Below, piece by piece: positions 43,378-53,908 of a DNA stretch of 64,000 nucleotides. Position 1 is the first letter of the stretch. Every line of letters begins with the position of its first letter. The notes below the pieces were generated by a model. The model was given only the letters and a program-made list of their open reading frames with translations. It was not told where the DNA came from and did no database searches. The position numbers and the translations under genes were made by a program. The DNA is from Ypsolopha sequella (Eukaryota > Arthropoda > Insecta > Lepidoptera > Ypsolophidae): contig OW203997.1 in NCBI GenBank assembly GCA_934047225.1, forward strand, positions 7,364,417 through 7,428,416, given 5' to 3'.

Positions 43378-44690
43378 ACTTTGATTTCGTGCCAAAGTAT
43401 TTTAGTGTATTAACATATAATTTTGGTTTTACACAAATTTAATGAGTGAGTACTGATGAACAGCTCGTCTGTTTCATTAAGAGTTTGCAGATGAAGGATG
43501 TTTGTTTTTTTTGATAGGTGAATGAAAGTTTGTTTGCAGGGAAGAATACTGGCTTAAGTTTTGAAATCAAAGGGAGACGGTTACATTCGTTGGCTTAGAT
43601 AACTCGGGTTTATTTTTTTTTTTTAGACTTATTTTGGTTTTGTTTCATGTTGCAGTTTAGTAAGCTGTTTCATTGGAGTTTGTTTTCTCTTGCAAGTTTT
43701 GGGTCGTCGATAGGAGCAAGAGAGGGTTGTCAGCCAACAAACGTTTTTTTACTTGTATTAGTACAATACAATGATTTTAGTCAAAATTTTTTTTTTCCTC
43801 CTCTTTGTCTGATTATAGCCTTGTTTCTGGGGGGTTTCACTGTATTGGTTCCTCGTGGGTTGTTGCTGATGATTTCTTGCTCGTCACACTTTAGAGCTTG
43901 GTGCACACTGCGGAGGGCTGGTAGAGTGAATCGCTTGGGGGGTTATCGTCAGAGCAAAGATTTAAGAGTCGACTTATTATAAAGATGAGCTCGCATTAAG
44001 GCTGGGAAACTAACCTTGTAGTAACAAGGTACAGTCCATCGGTTTGGGGTTAGTTTCCAGTTATTTTGGAAGGATTCAGATAGGGTTTTGTTTGGTGTTT
44101 GGGAGTTTGGAGAGTCCCGGGTTGACCAAATGTTTGTTCATTGGTAACTCTGGTGGTTGGTAATTTAGGTTGTTAAGTTTTGATTATGAGTTGGATTTTT
44201 CCCTGGTTCGACCATTAGTAAGTCAATGGTGATCCTGGTTGGTTTGTTTGGGTTCAATGTTCAAGTATATTTTAAATATTTTGGTTTTTGAAGACTTAGC
44301 AATGTCGTGATTGGAGTGGCGGACCACCAACTTTCTAATCCGCTTAACCCTTATGGTTATAACGGTTCCTGCCTGCAGTTGTTGCGAAGGTGGTCAGTGG
44401 CAATTTTGTTTTTTCGCCTCTATAATTTAAAAGGACCCTTCTGGGTATCCGTCATTTTTTTTTTTTTTTCTTTTCTATCGATGTCTTTCGTAGCCAGTTC
44501 TTCGGCGGTGTTGTCTTGGTTCTTTGACCTGAGGTCTAGTTATTAGTTTTTTTTCTTTTTGTGGGTTTCTGCGAATTATAGCTTATGTTTGGTGGTGGTA
44601 TTGGTTTTGGGTTTTGTGTTTTGTGTATTGGTTAATTTTGTTAGTTTGGTTGTGTTATTTACGCTGAGGGCAGCGATTGGTGCTCTATAA
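43378..44690 (+). repeat. gypsy fragment 3' region
   Basis: T/G-rich sequence follows the integrase stop and ends where LINE 3' UTR similarity resumes. It probably includes 3' UTR and LTR sequence, but no second LTR is available to define its limits. Confidence 0.45.
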
Positions 44691-44847
44691 AGTAGATATA
44701 AGTAATTTGATGTATAGTATAAGTTTATGTTAAAAAAAAAAGACATGATCTTGCCAAGTTTCTTGCCCGTTCTTCTTAGCAAGACTAATCGAATGGGCGG
44801 AGGTAGGCATGTATTTATATATGTAACCTATTACTATGTAGTATATA

Positions 44848-44970
44848 GGATGGGATTTGGTCGGCTGCCTGGATTCGTGCTGGGGGCTCGGTTGGTGATC
44901 ATTGAACCTGTTCCTGGTCCCTGGCCGGGTCTCCGGTATGGGTTCGGGCGGTTGATTGGATTTCACCTTG
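44848..44970. mobile_element. GC-rich 123-bp insertion flanked by TATA
   Basis: Compared with the LINE copy at 35.3 kb, GGATGGGATTTGGTCGG ... TTTCACCTTG is extra. TATA occurs at 44844-44847 and 44971-44974. The composition is clearly GC-rich against an AT-rich host. Confidence 0.55.
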
Positions 44971-45169
44971 TATAATAATATTTTACCTATAATTTTAATC
45001 GTATATATATTGCTACATAAATTAAAAAAACATTTAATCTAAGTAGTTCATGTACATTTATTATTTTATTACATATATTTTTATAAGATTAAAATTTGAC
45101 TTGTGAAACGTGTATTATATATACCTACTTTACAAAATAAACTTTTTGAATTTTGAATTTTGTTTATGT

Positions 45170-45600
45170 GGTTTTCAAAGAGTTCTCGAATCGGTGCAAT
45201 TAAATACAGCAAAATTAAATATTTTTACAATCAACTCTTTAATACCTGCACTTTGATAACCATTTTAGAAAAAGAGTTATTTTAAATTTTACTTTTTAAA
45301 TATTTTTTGTGCATGTAAAATTTTTTTTCTTCTATATTTTTCTTATGATTTCTTATAGCTGTCTTAATTTTTAGAATCTTGATTTTTTCATTTTAACGAC
45401 GCACCAGTTTCGGAGATAAGGGGGAACATACAATTTTTTGGAATTAAATTGAAATTTTGGAATATTAAAAAATCTGTAAAAGTTTACAAGTAATTAGTGC
45501 ACAATTATATATTTTCACAATAATCTTTTTAGTACTTACATTACAGTTTGATACCAGTTTGATTGTAATTTTAGAAGTTTTTTTTTATATTCAGTAGCAA
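45170..45600 (+). repeat. Dispersed repeat (pair with 7085-7670)
   Basis: It shares TTTTTACAATCAACTC, GTTTGATACC and phased T-rich blocks with 7.1-7.7 kb. Non-coding. Confidence 0.4.
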
Positions 45601-46149
45601 GGACCCTAACAAACTTTCTTTTAGAACAAGTGAAGAAGCCGATAATCCTGCACTGCCTTTGTACTGAACTTATATTAGCCCCTTTTTCACATTTATGTTT
45701 TTGGTGGAGTAGCTACTTACGCAGGATTGTAAGTATTATTATCTTATTGACACAGACAAAGATTAAAAGAAAACTTTCAAGAAAACATTGTGAAAATAGG
45801 TAGTGTAGGTAAGGCAAATACCTTTGGGTTTGTCAAACATTCAGATAAATTAACAGATTATTTTTTTTAAACTTCTTGCAATATTCGTTTTAAAGTTATT
45901 ACCTAGATGTACATAGATGTATGTTTAAGTTAGTAGCTACAATATCGTCTTAGGTTAGTCGTGTTAAGATAGATGTAAGTTAAATAAATAAATAAAATTA
46001 TCGATACGATATTTGATTTCAGTACTTTGAATCTTTTGCATTTGTAAAAAATCAACAAGTCAGATTATTATGTTAATTAATTTAATTACATTTTGGTTAA
46101 AATTAGCACGTTGCTTTTTTGTTAGCATTAACGCTACCCTTTTTTTTGG
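45601..46149. other. Unassigned stretch
   Basis: AT-rich, no gene or repeat recognised. Confidence 0.4.
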
Positions 46150-46300
46150 TTAACATATTTTTCATTCCACCCAAAGGATGCCTGGAAGATATTGCTATTA
46201 GCAATAAGTGCCGCTTTTGTACACAATGTTTGTCTTTTATGTGAAAATGTGTTGTAAATTATGTTTGTAAAGGTACAAAAAGTGTAGTAAATAAAAAAAA
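46150..46300 (+). repeat. LINE 3' UTR tail
   Basis: GGATGCCTGGAAGATATTGC, TAGCAATAAGTGCCGC and TTGTACACAATG match the complement of 14690-14832. It ends in AAAGTGTAGTAAAT and an A-run. Confidence 0.6.
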
Positions 46301-46825
46301 AATAAGTCCTGGCTATTTTTTTTTAGAGTAGATAAACTTATTTAAATAAGCAGGAAACATGGAATACCCTACTTTCAGGCTCCGTTTATTTTTTACGTAA
46401 CTCTGCAGCCACAAGCCCAAAATGGGGAACGCAACATTGTTACAAAATGTTATGTTTCCTAGACTTCAGCAAGACAAACCATAATATTGCCTTTAAAACG
46501 ACCTCAAATAGTCCTTATTGTTTGAGAATAAGATTCAAATCTACTGCAAAAATAATAAAGCAAGGGTATAGCCAATTTCCTGTGTGCTAGAGGGAGCTGG
46601 CAGAATTGTTTTCATACCGTACATCAGCAGCAGAACAAATGTTTGCCTTAGCGAGCTCGGAGCTGGTTCTACGGCTGAAGATCTCTCAGCTTTATGAGGA
46701 AATTAGAAGCTTAAGTGAGCAAAGTTATCGTAACATTTAAGGTAAGAAGAACCTAGCTTTCACTTGTAAGGAAGAGGTTAAAATCATTGTACCTACATCG
46801 GTGTTGTTTGGTAGTCACAGCCAGC

Positions 46826-47047
46826 GAATGAAAAAACATACAAGACAGGTTTCAAAAAAATTATCATTTGAAAATGGAACCCGACTCTCAAAAAGGCAAA
46901 AGGCTCATGATTGGTCCGTACTGTGACACTGGGCCAGCCGTGATGGGCCGCATCACAGTGACAGCCCTACTTACTAAACATGTACCCGGCGTAGGTTTCA
47001 TGGGGTCATTTTTCCCTTTGTTCGCGTTTTTCATCGCTAATCAGACT
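46826..47047 (+). repeat. Dispersed repeat (pair with 39172-39400)
   Basis: GCGAATGAAAAAACATACAAG, CAAAAAGGCAAAAGGCTC, GGTCCGTACTGTGACACTGG and CATCGCTAATCAGAC follow the order of the 39.2-kb copy. Confidence 0.65.
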
Positions 47048-47329
47048 TTGTATGAGCGAATAATACGAGTTATCATAACAATACATACATATAATTAAAC
47101 TTAATATGTATTTAGTTTTTAAATGAGCAAATCAACATTCAATTTATTGATAGGTCGGTACGAGTACTAATAGGAGTAATATGGTACTGGCTGAAAACCA
47201 GCGTTGTAGATAAATCTCCAACATTTGCTGAGCCAGGGCCAGTTTAGTATTTTACAGTACATGCAACAACTTTAGAATTATTATTTTAGAATTATGTTTA
47301 ACCATTTTTGTGCTTTTAATTTCTTTGTG

Positions 47330-47547
47330 TATTGTGTCGTTTCATGTACTGTATGTATTAATAAACATTTTTCTATTCTATTATATTCTATTCTATTCAT
47401 ATATATACTCACGCCTGTCTCCCAGAAGGGTAGGCAGAGACTAAAGATTTCTATCTGCCATATAATTTAAATGATTTAAGTATATTAACCGATTTAATTG
47501 GTACAGAACCCTCAGGGTTCGCGTCCTATTCTCACTTGACCGGTTTT
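47330..47547. repeat. Three short repeat tails
   Basis: 47330-47398 is a LINE end with TTCTATTCTATTATATTC. 47400-47462 has ACGCCTGTCTCCCAGAAGGG, a common lepidopteran fragment. 47487-47547 is a minus-strand piece of the AAGTGCGAGTC family. Confidence 0.4.
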
Positions 47548-47626
47548 TTTGTTATTAGTGCGGCTATGTTTCTTTGGGAAAGATGTTTTTGTATTATGTG
47601 GTTTCATTTAAATATACCTGTCTATC

Positions 47627-47656
47627 CATCATCATCATCATCACCATCATCATCAC
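47627..47656 (+). repeat. (ATC)n microsatellite
   Basis: CATCATCATCATCACCATCATC run. Confidence 0.8.
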
Positions 47657-47659
47657 TTA

Positions 47660-48468
47660 CACCCAATATTAAAAAAAAAATTGTGTGAACGAAAGCAAAC
47701 AAATAAAACTCGAGGTCTAAACAGAGGGAACAAGAAATATTCCATCAATGGGCATATTTCTTTAGGCGATTTCGCAATTTTTTCTTGCTTCATAAAAAGA
47801 TAGAGGAGAATTGTTTGAATAATTCATATTCGGCACAAACATGGTTGGTATAAACGAACCATGAATTTTGCGAATAGAAAAACCCTTGGAGTCCGGATGG
47901 CCAGACACAAAATATGTGAGTTTACCTTCTTTCACTAGAAAAATACCTCGTACGTATAATATTGTTATCCGGATATATTAAATGAAATAAAATATTGAAA
48001 GTACGTAAAATACGACCAGTGTGCCCGTGTGCCGACGATTATTCCTACTGGGAATATATTTTTCTTTATTTTATTTTCGACGATACTTTATGCTTTGACG
48101 TTCACCTAACATTTGATTGTTTTTTTTTTGTGAATTTATCCACTGATGGCTATTTATGTCACGTTTATATTAAGGCGCTTAATATCGCCAAATGGGTACT
48201 TTCTAAAGCCTACTCCTGTTTTATGGCAAAACCAAAAATATTGAAAAAATGTATTACGGATTATCATCCCTAGAACAACATATGCAACATTTTTCTTTTT
48301 CGTACCACCAAAAATTCTACATGAAAAATTGTTTTATCTGAATGGTGTTTTTTGGCTTAAATTCCCTACTGCTCCTAAGCGGATTTTTTGATTTGATTCA
48401 TTTATGCTTTGATAAATAGATAAACTTAATAGCTATACACATAACATAGGATTATTCAATCGAACAAT
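47660..48468. other. Unassigned stretch
   Basis: No gene or repeat recognised; the 92-codon open frame at 47995-48273 lacks any family feature. Confidence 0.4.
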
Positions 48469-48652
48469 CACGTCCATGTGAAAAGTATTATTTTCTCCTA
48501 TTACGCCCTATCAAGGACGAAGCGAGCGTCGCAATAGCCACCACACATTGAGCGCTGATATGAACGTTATTTCAATTTAATTTCCGTCGATATTCGTACA
48601 GACAAACATCGAGCTGCTAATTTGGCGATGGTAATCGCCTTAATTGAAAAAA
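48469..48652 (+). repeat. Dispersed repeat (pair with 6480-6665)
   Basis: Same block order as the 6.5-kb copy, from CGTCCATGTGAAAAGTATTA onward. Confidence 0.55.
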
Positions 48653-49412
48653 CAGGCCAAGTGCGTGTCGGGCCACGCGCTATGTAGAGTTCCGTAGTTG
48701 CTGGTCATAAGTTGCCGGTAGTAAATATTCATAAACTTATATTTATGTACTTATTTGTATGGGCAATTCTTCCAGGATGATCGCCGGGAGTGGCAAACTC
48801 TTGGAAAGGCTTATGTCTAGCAGTGGACGAACTAGGCTGATGGATGGATATTTACTTTCTGTTTTAGACAACTAACAACTTCATCTAAGTAATTTTCAAT
48901 AGATTTGTAAGATATTTAAATTTAAATTTGGTCAACTATTACTTTTTAAATTGTAAAGCCTACTTAGCTGTGATAGTTTTCCTTTTAACTTCGTAATACT
49001 ACTGCCGTGAAATTTTCATATAAAAAAAACAACCGTATAACTGGCAGAAGAGGGGACACCTAACTCTAATAAAAATTTGCAGTTTAAAGCTTAATATTTC
49101 GCAAACGGATCCCTGAATCGAAAAATAATTATCACACAGGTACAATATTTTTGAAAGACCTATCCAACGACATCACACGGGATAGACGAAAAAAAATCGT
49201 CCCCACTTTACGAACAAGGGAGGTACGCGAAAAAAAATGTTTTTTCAACATTTTATTTTGCCACTTTGTCGGCGTCATTTATATGTATACCCATACCAAA
49301 TTACAGCTTTCTAGTACTAAGAGTCTCTGAGCTTAGCCGCGGACAGACAGACAGACGGACGGACATGGCGAAACTATAAAGGTTCCTTGTTGTCTACGGA
49401 ACCCTAAAAACT
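48653..49412 (+). repeat. AAGTGCGTGTCGGG ... CGGAACCCTAAAA repeat with nested LINE tail
   Basis: It starts GGCCAAGTGCGTGTCGGGCC and ends GACGGACGGACATGGCG ... CTACGGAACCCTAAAAA. A LINE tail (48755-48848, GATCGCCGGGAGTGGC to GGCTGATGGATGG) is embedded. Confidence 0.6.
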
Positions 49413-49863
49413 GGATCATTCCATTTATATTTCCAGACAATTTGATTTCAAAAGAAATAAAAGCCGTAAAATATAATAATATGGACTAAAATATAATAAT
49501 AAGCGCTCTCTTAATGCAGAAGCCCATCACAAAAGACGAAGGAGGGTGTTCCCATAATTCAATGGAACAGATCAATTACGTCTTGGCCTTTCGTATTTAT
49601 AATCGAAAACGTCTAAGCAATATTTCTCGCGTAGATGCTTCCGTGGAAATAACTACTTTAAATAATGGAAAATTGACACGGAATTTGCTTTTTTGAGTTA
49701 TTGTCTTTTCAAAAACTGTGCTAAAATTCCATTCAGCACTAGAGCCGTAAAATAATTTGAAAATCAAAGCTTCTGGCAATCCATCCAAATGCCAAAAATG
49801 CATCACCTCTAATTTCAAAAATTAATGGCCATGAACAATAATCTTCTCTTATTAAATTATCTT

Positions 49864-50176
49864 AAACGTAACCGAGTAATTTATTGCTCTTACGCCCGTG
49901 TATCTTTCTACGTTTTTCAATACATAGTGTGAGGAAATAAAACAAATATAATCTTGTGAACTTTAAATTATGATTGGCTCAAAAGGACTGTATCGAGAGA
50001 CGTTAGACAGTGGAAAAAAAGTATAACATTTATGGTACACAGGAAAGGCTGCAGGTTAGCCAACCATTGTAAATAAATTAAAAAATAATAATAATAAAGC
50101 CCTAGGGCAAAATAATCGACTTTCTGTTCGGTTTTGATGCATAAAAAGTGGGCCTTTACATTGCATTGAAAACAAG
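49864..50176 (+). mobile_element. CGTAACCGAG MITE, copy 1
   Basis: Shared body: ACCGAGTAATTTATTGC, TTACGCCCGTGTATC, AAAGGCTGCAGGTTAGCC, AAGCCCTAGGGCAAAATAAT, ATGCATAAAAAGTGGGCC. The left CpG arm is missing. Confidence 0.7.
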
Positions 50177-50193
50177 GTGACTTTTTGATTATC

Positions 50194-50407
50194 GTCCAAA
50201 TTCATACTGGAGGCTTGGTAAGCGATCAGCATCATAAATCAATAAAAAAAATGTAAAATTCGTATAATTAAATTTCGACTTCCCATAGTAATTTACTCCC
50301 AGTTCTGAGTGAATCACTATGGGGAGTCGGAATTTCATTTTATGTTTTTTACAAAAATCGTAAAATTGTTTCATGATGCTGATCACTTACTAAGTATGAA
50401 TTTGGAC
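50194..50407. mobile_element. Foldback, about 100-bp arms
   Basis: GTCCAAATTCATACT...GCGATCAGCATCAT is mirrored by ATGATGCTGATCACTT...GTATGAATTTGGAC. CCCATAGT / ACTATGGGG flank the centre. Confidence 0.7.
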
Positions 50408-50409
50408 AA

Positions 50410-51555
50410 TGTTGACGATGTTAAAGAATGGCCCCATAAAGTGAGGTGTCCAGAAGTACTCACACTCATATACATTTATTAAGGTCAGTCTTCCCGCTCA
50501 GTTGACATAGAAGAAGGAAGGTTACTGTTACTTTGTGCCGTATTCATGAGTCTCATCTCTATAAAATTTCGTGTACGAATTCGACTTGAATATTTCTAGG
50601 TTTATGGTTTATGTTGAACTGATTTACACGTATAAGATTTTACGTATGAGATAATAAATACATATATGTTTTCGTTATTATGAATGAATGAATGAATTAT
50701 TTATTGCTGATAAAGTACATAGGTAATAACATAACAAAATATTAAGAGGGCGCCGAGCAAAATAATCTAAAACGACAGTCACTGTTAAATTGATTTATTG
50801 AATAATATTTCAATGATAAATAAATAAAATATATATTTATTATCACAGAGAATGTATCTACACTTCCGCCGCAGCAAATATTTAAAATAACTTATGGTGT
50901 AAGAAACAAATCTATCTAAAGTAGGCCCAAAATCGAAAAAAAGTATTGGGGTTTTAGTAATTTCAATAACTTAACTGTCGAATTTTGTCTCAACCACAAT
51001 TCAAGACAATCATAAACGTTATAAAATACAACTGGGCCGTTTCACATTTTTAAAATGTTGTCTGGTAAATTAAATATGATTTTTTCTGTTAAATTCAATA
51101 AACCTGACCACGATAAAAAAAGACCACGAGAGAACAAGCGAGGTGTCTAATCGTTCTACGTTCGGCGCAGCCTTAAGGGTTTTACAAGAAGAAAAAAAAA
51201 TGTTAGTGGTACCTTAACAAAAAAAAAATAAAAAAAAGCTCAGTTTAAGTAGTTGTGCCTCAGATTTTAAAACAATAGACAAAACTAAAGGCCGTACTAG
51301 TTTATAAAATAAACTGTTTTACGTTCAAGTAGCATGCAATATAATTAATTCCTACAGGCCAGATGAAGATATACCTAGCCTTTTACGGAAAATAAGAAAA
51401 AGCGAACCTTTAAATACCCATTAGCAATTTTTATTTATTTATTTATTTTCCAACAATTGATAATATATTGTGTTTTTTTAAATTAATGTGTATAATTAAA
51501 AAAAAAACACTATATACATCAATATTTATAAAGTTATTAAAACAATTAAAAAAAT
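50410..51555. other. Unassigned AT-rich stretch
   Basis: Several A/T homopolymer runs. No coding block or long repeat was recognised. Confidence 0.35.
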
Positions 51556-51559
51556 TATT

Positions 51560-51606
51560 ACTCGATATATTTCGGCCCTCGGTATGGGGCCGTCATCAGT
51601 CGAATG
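51560..51606 (-). other. Hammerhead-like motif with intact CTGATGA core
   Basis: The minus strand reads CTGATGA, C, stem GGCCC / GGGCC, GAA, ATATAT, C. Both conserved single-stranded boxes and the palindromic stem III slot are intact. One extra base (C) sits between CTGATGA and stem II, and stem I pairing is poor. It is the best-preserved core in the window. Confidence 0.4.
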
Positions 51607-52230
51607 TAAAAAAATTGTGACATATAATTTAGGTATCATAATAAAAAAATATAAAAAGTAAAAGTGACACTTGTAAACAATTTTAGTTTTAAACTATTTT
51701 CTAAAAAATAATAAAGTAGGTTTCTCTAAAAATGATGTTGGTTATTTTTGGTTATTTTTGATATTATTTAATCACTGCTCTTCTTGGATGATCGATGATG
51801 GTGGTTAGGTGGTTGTGTGATGTTGTTGGTGTTTTTACTTGAAATTTTGAGCGGTCTAATTTTTCGGTCGGTCGGGTCATGTCTGTCAGTGCTGTCTGTT
51901 GAGTCCAGGTCCATAATGAGCACCAAGTGACCAGATATATGATTTTTTAAATTGTTTTAATAACACTATACTAATCAAAAGCTCATAAAAGTTAAATATA
52001 ATATATATTTATAAATATTTATAAAGAAAAGCCGAATGGTAACATTATATTTTATTATTTTCTAACAATTGTAACACACGGTTTATACCAAAATCGTTTA
52101 AAGGTTGTGGGCATAATACATATTTAATCTACTTATGCTAACTTCTCATTCATCCGTCGTTCTAAAATTCTCTTAAATTCACCCATCAAGCACAATATTC
52201 CTGTCGGAAACAAAGATTACGATAATAATT

Positions 52231-52376
52231 TATATAAAAACGGCTCACCTCAATACGTGAGGCGTAACGTCGTCGCGTAAACGTCTACACTCGCCCAGAT
52301 GAAGGCAGTCTAAATCTGCTGAAACTGGTCGGCTTTCCCGATCATAACACGTATTGAGGTGAGCCGTTTTTATATA
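52231..52376. mobile_element. Foldback with hammerhead-like loop
   Basis: Perfect 27-bp inverted repeats (TATATAAAAACGGCTCACCT..., 52231-52257 and 52350-52376) enclose, at 52292-52336, CAGATGA, A, stem GGCAG/CTGCT, GAA, ACTGGT, C, GGC. GCC upstream and GGC downstream can start stem I. Confidence 0.6.
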
Positions 52377-52583
52377 TATAAATCATGAATTTACCTCAAG
52401 TCTCATTTCATTCCATAATTAAAATAATAATTAAAAATTAATACACTACTATATATGATATATATTTGATAATACTAAAATAGTTTAGCGGTTTATAATG
52501 GAAAACTATGGAAAACAAAATCTCACAATAAAAAAATAAAAATAAAAATTATATTTGCCTTTAATAAGCTTTTCATTTGATTA

Positions 52584-52726
52584 AATAATTATAAACACAA
52601 CAAAAATAACATGTTAAAGTATTTTTGAGATATATTTCGGCCCACTCTACTGTTGCCAGCCCAAAATGGGCCGAAATATATCTCTAGAATACTTAAAACT
52701 GTTATTTTTGTCGCGTTTATAGTTAT
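52584..52726. mobile_element. Foldback with AUAUAU-type motif
   Basis: The arms contain ATAAACACAACAAAAATAAC and its near-complement, plus GAGATATATTTCGGCCCA / TGGGCCGAAATATATCTC. The loop has CTGTTGCC in the CTGATGA position, so the box is degenerate, but GAA-ATATAT-C is kept. Confidence 0.55.
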
Positions 52727-52827
52727 TAAAATATAACAAAAAGATGAAAGAAAAATGGCACACGTTGTTAAGGCGGTTATGCTGCAAAACTGCTACCACT
52801 TTGGAAAAGAAAAAATATTATTCACTC

Positions 52828-53082
52828 ACTAGAATAATTATTGAAAATCTGCTCCAGTAAATGCATAGATATAGCAATGAACTATTTTTAAATAGCACAG
52901 TTTTCATAGACAACATCTGTGATGTGCTAAAATTTTAACTTATGCCATATGCGGCCGTTTTTAACATAAGTAAAAATTTTAGCTCATCAACGACGTTGTC
53001 TATGAAAACTATGCTATTTAAAAATTGTTCATTGCTATGTTTACGCATTTACTTTAGCAGACTTTCAATAATTATTCTAGTA
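52828..53082. mobile_element. Foldback, about 118-bp arms
   Basis: ACTAGAATAATTATTGAAA ... AGTTTTCATAGACAAC is mirrored in 52965-53082 with scattered differences. It lies 6 bp from the next foldback. Confidence 0.7.
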
Positions 53083-53088
53083 AGTATA

Positions 53089-53252
53089 CAACGTGTAACA
53101 GAAAGGTGTAACCATATTTGAAGAGCTTATGCAGTCAATGGTATAGAACAACTTTCATTTTATATACAGGGTTTGTTCCATAGTAAAAGTTGTTCCATAC
53201 CATTGATTGAATAAGCTCTTCAAATATGGTTACACCTTTCTGTTACACGTTT
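53089..53252. mobile_element. CAACGTG foldback, internally deleted
   Basis: Same TIRs as 24200-24459 (CAACGTGTAACAGAAAGG). The loop is mostly missing. TATA-like flanks are present. Confidence 0.75.
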
Positions 53253-53465
53253 TATAATGATTTTATTTCTAAAGTGACAGCACTTTCACAGCTTATAGCG
53301 CCTTAAATGGTCCGTCCATACGAAGCATGCAGAGAACAATAAAACGTCACGTCGCGTCAAAACAGGAAACGAATGAATCCACCAGACTCTTTTCTAAGCT
53401 AAGGAGTTTACAGTGGACTGAAACTCAATAGAGGGGGTGACTCGGTCTTGTTAGAGACCGTCAAG

Positions 53466-53472
53466 TATATAA
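53466..53472 (+). promoter_or_regulatory. TATA box candidate
   Basis: TATATAA lies in a GC-richer block, 137 bp before the ATG of the candidate gene. TTTTAGTC about 35 bp downstream is initiator-like. Confidence 0.3.
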
Positions 53473-53608
53473 CCTGTGCCGAGCACGTAGCAATGGCGGT
53501 CCTTTTAGTCGTATCCGCCGAATTCATCTACGATTTTTGTGACCACATCTTTTAATTGACAGAATATCATGAAATTAGTTTTCACCCACGCACTTTAATA
53601 TTTTTAAA

Positions 53609-53908
53609 ATGAGACGTAAGTATTTACTTTCTTTTTTGATTTCGATCTTTTCTTACAACTTTACACGTTTGCGTACCCTTACGCATAATTATTTAGCTAG
53701 ACTACGGCTGCGTAGCGTGGCCAGTGGAAAAACGATGTCGTCGTAGCGCTTGCTACGCCATAGTGAAAAGGGGACGTGTGTCAACTAAAAAAAAAAACAT
53801 TTGCAGCTTTGCGAGGAAAGGCTTTTGAACTGAGGCGTGATACTTTAAAACGTGAAAGAGAAATAGAATTTGAATCTGAAAAGAATCTGAAAGTGTTTGT
53901 TACATTTG
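53609..53908 (+). CDS. Candidate two-exon gene start, unknown product
   Basis: Exon 1 is ATG AGA C (53609-53615) with donor GAC|GTAAGTATT. The intron is 53616-53806. Exon 2 is 53807-53908 after acceptor CATTTGCAG, ending TTTG|GTAGGT. The phases agree (1 base + 2 bases) and exon 2 is 102 nt and open. The translation is highly charged: GKAFELRRDTLKREREIE, then FESEKNLKVFVTF. The length and charge suggest an intracellular, helical N-terminus. No signal peptide or known family was recognised. Further exons would lie to the right but none was identified. The tiny first exon makes the model uncertain. Confidence 0.4.

Larger units (their letters stand above)
42514..45160 (+). repeat. 3' UTR of this LINE, split by a gypsy fragment
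   Basis: 42514-42686 (to TTTTCTTATCCCTT) matches 35100-35125. The continuation (GTATAAGTTTATGTT, ATGTATTTATAT, CTTTACAAAATAAAC) resumes at about 44690 and ends near 45160. The copy at 34.1 kb shows the order without the gypsy segment. Confidence 0.7.

Noticed and set aside
44307..44546. 79-codon plus ORF
   Set aside because: Lies in the T/G-rich 3' region of the gypsy fragment and shows no protein features.
47995..48273. 92-codon ORF
   Set aside because: No splice sites, no motif and AT-rich low-complexity residues; no support as a gene.
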